Source of the DNA: Alphaproteobacteria bacterium
Lineage (GTDB): Bacteria; Pseudomonadota; Alphaproteobacteria; Caulobacterales; Maricaulaceae
DNA length: 64,000 nt
Assembly (NCBI GenBank): GCA_016124665.1
Contig: WGNH01000027.1
Span: 33,036 to 97,035 of the forward strand
Direction: 5' to 3'
Position 1 is the first letter of the stretch, and each line of letters starts with the position of its first letter. Below the pieces are notes generated by a model. That model had not been told where the DNA came from. It saw only the letters and a list, made by a program, of their open reading frames with translations, and did no database searches. Shown piece after piece: positions 57,613 to 64,000 of this stretch. The position numbers were made by a program, and so were the translations under genes.

Positions 57613-58350
57613 TCAGTTCATTGCCTGATGGCGGACCTCGATGCCGTCTGCGGTCCAGGTCAGAATCTGCCAGACCCATTGGCCATCCGCCTCGACCGGT
57701 GCCGCAAACCGGGCCCCGGCGGGCTGTCCGGAATCCGCCAGGACCCAGTCGAACCAGGCAAGGCCGTCCAGAATGACCTGGCCGCCTTCCGGCATGACGG
57801 AAGCTGCTGAGGCGGCGAGATTCGGGCTCCATGTGGCGTTGAGCGGTTCCGGCGGATGGGCGGTTTTCAGGGCCTCGATGATATTGGTGGGCGATTCCCA
57901 GCTTTCGCCGCCGTCAAAGGAGCGGTCCATTTCGAACCGGTAATCGCCGCCCGGCGCGAACTCATAGCGGGCGCGTTCCAGAAACCGCCCGCCCGTATCA
58001 AAGCCCTCGCCGGTCGTCACCAGCACATCCCCGTCCCAGTGCTGCACGATCTCGGTATAGCCGGCATCGCCGACCATGGCCCACAGCGTCCGTCCCTCGG
58101 TGCGGTCTGCATTCCAGACCGTCAGCGAGACCCCGAAAAAGACGGGCTGATTGTCCGGCCCCAGCGACCGGTATTCCGCCAGTTCCGCGCGCCCGTCATG
58201 GAAACAATAGCGGTTCGAGCGGTCGTGATTGCCGCTCATTTCACCCTGCGCATTGCGCGTCTGGCTCAGCGCCTCCCAGACCCCTTCCGTGCAGCCCTCC
58301 GCATAGGGCATTGATTGCAGGACAAGCGCGCTGAATGCCGCAATGATCAT
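57613..58350 (-). CDS. Secreted protein of unknown function
   Basis: The 245-residue product has a short signal peptide (IIAAFSALVLQSMPYA). The mature protein contains repeated beta-strand patterns (WEALSQTRNAQGEMSG, RTLWAMVGDAGYTEIVQHW, FDTGGRFLERARYEF) that recall DUF1579/calycin-like barrels. Two early Cys may be paired. It is divergent from the TPP riboswitch operon. I do not recognise a specific family. Confidence 0.65.
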   Translation of the reverse strand: MIIAAFSALVLQSMPYAEGCTEGVWEALSQTRNAQGEMSGNHDRSNRYCFHDGRAELAEYRSLGPDNQPVFFGVSLTVWNADRTEGRTLWAMVGDAGYTEIVQHWDGDVLVTTGEGFDTGGRFLERARYEFAPGGDYRFEMDRSFDGGESWESPTNIIEALKTAHPPEPLNATWSPNLAASAASVMPEGGQVILDGLAWFDWVLADSGQPAGARFAAPVEADGQWVWQILTWTADGIEVRHQAMN

Positions 58351-58498
58351 GAAAAACCTCCGGATTGCCAGATGATGCAGGCGCGATCATCCTGACGAGC
58401 CGCGCCTGCACAAGCCGGATCACGCCATTGTGAGGATGCTGCCAAGAGTGCCCGCTACCCGCCTTGCATCGCGCCATCGTCTCTGCGATGGTCATGGT

Positions 58499-58583
58499 AT
58501 CCAGGGGGTGTCTGCGCAGACGGACTGCACGGGCTGAGATCTTACCCTTAACAACCGGATCCGGGTCATGCCGGCGGCGGGAT
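58499..58583 (+). ncRNA. TPP riboswitch (THI element)
   Basis: The sequence shows the THI-box core: CTGAGA at 58534-58539, ACCCTT at 58544-58549, then GGATCCGGGTCATGCCGG at 58557-58574. A P1 stem pairs ATCC (58499-58502) with GGAT (58580-58583). The RBS ATGGAG for the next gene overlaps the 3' strand of P1, so binding of thiamine diphosphate should hide it (translational control). It heads the mmcQ-like/lipoprotein/thiC operon. Confidence 0.9.
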
Positions 58584-58597
58584 GGAGTAAAGACGCG

Positions 58598-58972
58598 ATG
58601 ACGCGCGAGGACTTCGATGAGTATTGCCGCGGCCTGCCGCACACCACCCATGTGGTGCAATGGGGCAATGCTTCCGTCTGGAAGGTCGGCGGCAAGGTCT
58701 TCACCGTCGGCGGCTGGAATGACGAGAAGGACGCCTTTTGCGTCTCCTTCAAGACCTCTGACACCTCCTTTGAAATCCTGTCCGAGCAGCCCGGCTGCCG
58801 CCCGGCGCCCTATCTCGCCTCGCGCGGCATGAAATGGATCCAGCGCACCAGCGAAGAAACCCTGTCGGATGCGGATCTGAAAGCCTATCTCGCCGAGAGC
58901 CACCGCATTGTCGCGGCGGGCCTGACGAAGAAATTGCAACGCGAACTCGGATTGATGGAGAGCAAATCATGA
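58598..58972 (+). CDS. MmcQ/YjbR-like DNA-binding family protein
   Basis: The 124-residue product has the YjbR fold pattern: FDEYCRGLPHTTHVVQWGNASVWKVGGKVF, then DEKDAFCVSFKTS, and RGMKWIQ. Family members are small cytoplasmic proteins of unclear role, some annotated as DNA-binding. The start at 58598 follows GGAG, 15 nt after the TPP riboswitch; the first frame codons at 58568 lie inside the riboswitch and are rejected. Its place under a TPP riboswitch suggests a link with thiamine metabolism. Confidence 0.8.
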   Translation: MTREDFDEYCRGLPHTTHVVQWGNASVWKVGGKVFTVGGWNDEKDAFCVSFKTSDTSFEILSEQPGCRPAPYLASRGMKWIQRTSEETLSDADLKAYLAESHRIVAAGLTKKLQRELGLMESKS

Positions 58973-59415
58973 CCGCGATGAAAGCCCTGGCAATGGCGGG
59001 CCTGGCCGGCCTTCTCGCCGCCTGCAGCCCGGCCCCTGAGACGGATCAGGACGCGGCTGCCAGCCTGTCCGGCGAGGCCGCCGCCCTTCACGCCCTGCTG
59101 CTGGACGAAGCGGACAATCTTGTCCCGTCCGACTGGCAGTCCGGCGCACCTGTCCCGGAAACCGCCCTGGCCTACTGGCACCTGCCGGAGCTGGATCTGG
59201 CCGGACAGGTCTCCCGCACGGCGGAATGCACCGCCTATCCGGGCCCGGGCAATGCCCATGACTGCACCCTGACCTTCATCTCCGACAATTCCGCGGCGGA
59301 AGACGAGGAGGACCGGCGCACGGTGACCGCGTATTACCGCTTTGATGTCCGCCAGAATGAAGATGACAGCCTCACCCTGCTCAGCCCGGCCGTGCGCTGG
59401 GCAGTGCAGGGCTGA
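58969..59415 (+). CDS. Small lipoprotein in the thiC operon
   Basis: The 148-residue product has a lipoprotein signal with lipobox LLAAC (Cys at residue 19). It has an acidic N-terminal region and a C-terminal beta-rich domain with two Cys (RTAECTAYPG and AHDCTLTF) that may form a disulfide. It overlaps the preceding gene by 4 nt (ATGA) and precedes thiC by 27 nt. Function unknown. A role in thiamine or precursor uptake is only suggested by the operon. Confidence 0.75.
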   Translation: MTAMKALAMAGLAGLLAACSPAPETDQDAAASLSGEAAALHALLLDEADNLVPSDWQSGAPVPETALAYWHLPELDLAGQVSRTAECTAYPGPGNAHDCTLTFISDNSAAEDEEDRRTVTAYYRFDVRQNEDDSLTLLSPAVRWAVQG

Positions 59416-59421
59416 CGATAA

Positions 59422-61326
<1,905 letters not shown>

Positions 61327-61402
61327 CCCCTCACGGCTCATTCGGCGTGCCGGAAAAGCGCAGGAGACCGTAGGGGGCACCGGTTCGCGGCGAAGAATAG
61401 CG

Positions 61403-61426
61403 TTCATGAAAACAGGATTTCATGAA
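61403..61426. other. Inverted repeat at the thrC stop
   Basis: TTCATGAAA (61403-61411) and TTTCATGAA (61418-61426) form a perfect 9-bp, AT-rich stem around ACAGGA and include the stop codon of thrC. There is no T-tract. It may be an operator or chance. Confidence 0.3.
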
Positions 61427-62694
61427 TCGAGATAGGCCGTGAGAGCCGCCAGATCTGCGGGGCAATCCTCCGCCTGCATTGGCCGGTCGAGCACGGCAGA
61501 AAGCGTTGCAGGTGGATTGATCGCTTCACCGGTGACCGGCTCGACAATATCGGCGAATTTGTACGGGTGCGCCGTTGCGGCGATCAGCCAGTTCTGCCCC
61601 CGCCGCTCCTGACGAAGGCGGGCATACGCTTCCGCTCCGCAGGCAGAATGCGGGCACCAGGTATAACCGAGGCGCGCATGATCGGCTCTGATCCGGTTCC
61701 GGATGGCATCATCATCAACCCGTACGACGATCAGGCCGGACGAATCGGGATGACCGGCTTCCAGGCGCTCGAAATTGCTCGGTGTGCCGACATCCATGGC
61801 ATTGGCAATCGTAACCACGGAGGGCCGGGGCATATAACGACCGCTCCTTGCCCAGTCATGCAGCGTCGCATTGGCATTGGTCGCCAGGACAATGGTACTG
61901 ATCGGCGCCCCGCAGGCCCGCGCGATCAGGGCGGCCACGCCATGGCCCAGATTGCCGCTCGGTATAATCAGGCTCGGTGTGCTGCCGGTCCGGGCCTGGT
62001 GCCGTACCGATGTGAAGGCAAGATAGGCGGCCTGCGGCAGGAGCCGGGCGATATTGATGGAGTTCGCACTGGTCAACCGGTGCCGCCGGGTCAGGCCAGG
62101 ATCACCGAAGGCGGATTTCACCAGTTTCTGACAGGAGTCGAAATCGGCATTGACCTTGAGTGTTGTGACGGGTTTTCCCCAGCAGGAAAGTTGATGCGCC
62201 TGATACGGGGATACGCGGCCATCCGGATACAGGATCACAGCGCGCAGGCCTGACCGGCCTTCGGCAGCGCAACCAACGGCCCCTCCTGTATCGCCGGAGG
62301 TTGCCGCCAGAACGGTAAATGGCGCGGCCGGGTCACCGAGCCGGTCCAGGCAAGCCATGAGAAAGCGGGCCCCGAAATCCTTGAAAGCCCCCGTGGGTCC
62401 GTGAAACAGCTCCAGCACGGAGAGATCGTCCGCAAGACAGATTTCCGGAAGCGGAAAATCGAAAGCTTCACTGCAAATGGATGCCAGGGCCTCTTCAAGC
62501 ACGTCGCCAGCGAAGAAGGGAGTGAGAAACGCGGTGGCGAAAGCGGCGAGATCTCTGGCCCCCTCTGCGCCCTGCACCGCATCCTCTGGAAACGTCTCGG
62601 GCATGAAAAGTCCGCCATCTGCCGCCTGACCGGCACAAATCGCCTCACTCAGGGAGGCAGGACTCGCCCTGTTGCGCGTGGATCGGAATTTCAT
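61420..62694 (-). CDS. thrC: Threonine synthase ThrC
   Basis: The 424-residue PLP enzyme converts O-phosphohomoserine to threonine. It shows the lysine motif GPTGAFKDFGARF, AATSGDTGGAV and the phosphate-binding glycine/serine region SGNLGHGVAAL. It is the long form (about 425 residues). The ATG at 62694 overlaps the stop of thrB (ATGA). Confidence 0.95.
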   Translation of the reverse strand: MKFRSTRNRASPASLSEAICAGQAADGGLFMPETFPEDAVQGAEGARDLAAFATAFLTPFFAGDVLEEALASICSEAFDFPLPEICLADDLSVLELFHGPTGAFKDFGARFLMACLDRLGDPAAPFTVLAATSGDTGGAVGCAAEGRSGLRAVILYPDGRVSPYQAHQLSCWGKPVTTLKVNADFDSCQKLVKSAFGDPGLTRRHRLTSANSINIARLLPQAAYLAFTSVRHQARTGSTPSLIIPSGNLGHGVAALIARACGAPISTIVLATNANATLHDWARSGRYMPRPSVVTIANAMDVGTPSNFERLEAGHPDSSGLIVVRVDDDAIRNRIRADHARLGYTWCPHSACGAEAYARLRQERRGQNWLIAATAHPYKFADIVEPVTGEAINPPATLSAVLDRPMQAEDCPADLAALTAYLDS

Positions 62695-63638
62695 CAAACC
62701 GTCTCCGTCACGGTTTCCAGACGCACGCCGTCGCTGGCCAGGGGTGCGCGATATGCCCTGGCCTCGCGCCCGGCGGCAGCAAAAGCGGCGGCCATTGCCG
62801 TCTCGACCTCATCTGCCGCGTCATCGTCCGCCCAGGCAAAGACAGACGGGCCGGAGCCGGAAAAGGAGCAACCGAGCGCCCCGGCATTAAGGGCGGCCGC
62901 CTTTATGGATGGCAATTCGGGGAGCAGGAAGGCGCGCTGGGGTTCGACCAGGACATCATCCAGGCCGGCGCGGATCAGTGCGCGGTCACCGGTTGCGCAG
63001 CCCAGGGTGAAGGCGCTGATACGCCTGGCATGCTCGACCGCCGTTTGCATAGGAACCTTTTCGGCCAGCACCTTGCGGGCGGCAGCGGTTTCTGTTTCGG
63101 CTGCGGGGTGAAACAGCACGGCGGTTATCCCGGCCGGCACCGGCAGCGGTGCAATCAGTGCCGGTTCGAGGCGCGCGGCAATGACCAGACCGCCGAACAG
63201 GGCGGCCATGACATTGTCCCAGGGCGGCGGATCGGCGGACACACGCTCTCCGGCCAATGCAAAGGCCAGAAGATCAGCGGTATCAAAGGGCCGCTCCAAG
63301 AGCGCATTGACGGCCGTCGCAGCGGCGACTGCGGAAGCCGCCGAGCCCCCCATGCCGGCGCTGACCGGTATCTGCTTGTCGATATCGATGCGGACACCGA
63401 AATTGGCTCCGGCCGCTTCCAGAACGGCTGCAGCAGCTGCGAGCGCCGTGTTGGCATCTGGCGCAGCAGGCAGGCGGTCAACCAGCCCCGTCACACGTCC
63501 CAGACGAATGCCGGACTCGGATTCCCGCCGCGCCAGGACCGTATCGCGCGCGACATCGAAGGCTTGTCCCAGAACATCATAGCCGACACCGATATTGCCG
63601 ATGCTGGCCGGTGCGCTGGCCCTGGCGGACTGGATCAT
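62694..63638 (-). CDS. thrB: Homoserine kinase ThrB (GHMP family)
   Basis: The 314-residue cytoplasmic kinase phosphorylates homoserine with ATP. Its GHMP ATP loop is PVSAGMGGSAASAVAAA near residue 93, preceded by ASIGNIGVGYDVLG at the N-terminus and followed by CSFSGSGPSVFA near the C-terminus. It starts 21 nt after the hom stop and overlaps thrC at its end. Confidence 0.94.
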   Translation of the reverse strand: MIQSARASAPASIGNIGVGYDVLGQAFDVARDTVLARRESESGIRLGRVTGLVDRLPAAPDANTALAAAAAVLEAAGANFGVRIDIDKQIPVSAGMGGSAASAVAAATAVNALLERPFDTADLLAFALAGERVSADPPPWDNVMAALFGGLVIAARLEPALIAPLPVPAGITAVLFHPAAETETAAARKVLAEKVPMQTAVEHARRISAFTLGCATGDRALIRAGLDDVLVEPQRAFLLPELPSIKAAALNAGALGCSFSGSGPSVFAWADDDAADEVETAMAAAFAAAGREARAYRAPLASDGVRLETVTETV

Positions 63639-63659
63639 GTCGACGTCCTCGCTGACAGG

Positions 63660-64000
63660 TCAGGCGTGTTGCAGGCGTGCCGGCCCGCGCGCAGACCGGT
63701 CCGGCTTTCGGATATTATGCGCCGGATTATCACAGGCAGATTGACGCTGCATGTCCATAATGTCCGCGAACACGGCCGCCGCTGTCGGCCAGCGGCCCGC
63801 CCCCTTGCCGTATACGGTGTGAACGCGTCCTTTGATGTCGGTGACGCGCGCCCGGTTCTGTTCATTGCGGGCCCCTGCAAAGGGATGGGACAGGAAAACA
63901 GGCTCAATTACCACTTCGGCATCGATCGCATTTCCGGATATCCGGCGGGCGCGTGCGATCTGCTTGTAGACCTTGCCGTCCTTTGCAGCGGCCCGGCACA
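63660..64000 (-). CDS. hom: Homoserine dehydrogenase, C-terminal fragment (cut by window end)
   Basis: The 113 visible C-terminal residues include FLSHPFAGARNEQNRARV and the family motif YGKGAGRWPTAAAVFADI. The enzyme reduces aspartate semialdehyde to homoserine. Only about 30 residues follow the motif, so the ~90-residue ACT domain seen in many homologues is missing at this end. It is the first gene of a hom-thrB-thrC operon. The 5' part lies beyond the window. Confidence 0.88.
   Translation of the reverse strand, partial: CRAAAKDGKVYKQIARARRISGNAIDAEVVIEPVFLSHPFAGARNEQNRARVTDIKGRVHTVYGKGAGRWPTAAAVFADIMDMQRQSACDNPAHNIRKPDRSARGPARLQHA

Overview
The window is about 62% GC by eye and reads as a chromosomal segment of an alphaproteobacterium, probably a marine Caulobacterales/Maricaulales/Hyphomonadaceae-type cell. 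The main evidence is the conserved order ruvC-ruvA-ruvB / ybgC-tolQ-tolR-tolA-tolB-pal-cpoB-tilS-ftsH, with yebC nearby. The alphaproteobacterial SerC type and a TPP-riboswitch-controlled thiC operon fit this. Genes are densely packed: many neighbours share 4-nt ATGA stop/start overlaps, and four convergent pairs share their stop codons in CTAG or CTAA. I saw no tRNA, rRNA, CRISPR array, transposase, integrase or phage gene. The taxonomic assignment is inference.

Layout. 1-9,000: three palindromic operator-like sites at the left edge, a transaldolase-like aldolase, yebC, a PP2C-like phosphatase, an SMP-30-like beta-propeller, transketolase and a JmjC/cupin oxygenase. These are followed by three minus-strand genes for Tat-exported proteins built from TDSDxGxxADxxGxGR repeats, with Fur-box-like sites upstream. 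9,250-12,200: ruvC-ruvA-ruvB with a secreted metallo-beta-lactamase-fold gene inside the operon. 12,200-22,600: a hybrid-type-looking sensor kinase without a receiver domain, then the Tol-Pal envelope operon, tilS and ftsH. 22,600-28,100: a secreted lectin-like protein, an AraC regulator, folP, and an ArnT-like/ArnC-like glycosyltransferase pair.

28,196-38,857 is the most unusual stretch: thirteen tandem, same-strand paralogues of about 250 residues. Twelve of the junctions within this block would be expected to be paralogue-paralogue; one is broken by an unrelated membrane-protein gene, and most of the rest are 4-nt overlaps. Each protein has an almost invariant N-terminal membrane anchor, a variable body, a motif xxELxxSGxLxLIxDxxLR near residue 118 and a second YDxxALxxDxxF-like motif. 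They look like a proteobacterial branch of the DUF6090-type family as I remember it. The first ~107 nt of some copies are almost identical while the rest is diverged, which suggests recombination or strong constraint on the anchor.

38,900-50,400 is mostly housekeeping and transport: an M1-type peptidase, an ABC exporter, thiD, a SulP transporter without a STAS domain, an EamA exporter, a class-V aminotransferase, serC, a PagL-like outer-membrane protein and purA. 50,483-52,521 holds a second notable system: a Tat-signal protein with seven cysteines at strict 5-residue spacing (CGSNT-type repeats), followed immediately by a radical SAM/SPASM enzyme. This is a probable new RiPP-like or modified-protein system exported through Tat. 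52,500-58,350 carries a PLP decarboxylase, an AraC regulator, a secreted serine beta-lactamase-family hydrolase, an OafA-like acyltransferase and a secreted unknown protein. 58,499-61,326 is a TPP riboswitch followed by mmcQ/yjbR-like, a lipoprotein gene and thiC. 61,420-64,000 is hom-thrB-thrC on the minus strand, with hom cut by the window edge.

Functional themes are envelope maintenance (Tol-Pal, FtsH, acyltransferase, PagL, the anchored paralogue array), DNA recombination (RuvABC), thiamine and amino-acid biosynthesis, and two unrelated Tat-exported repeat-protein systems.
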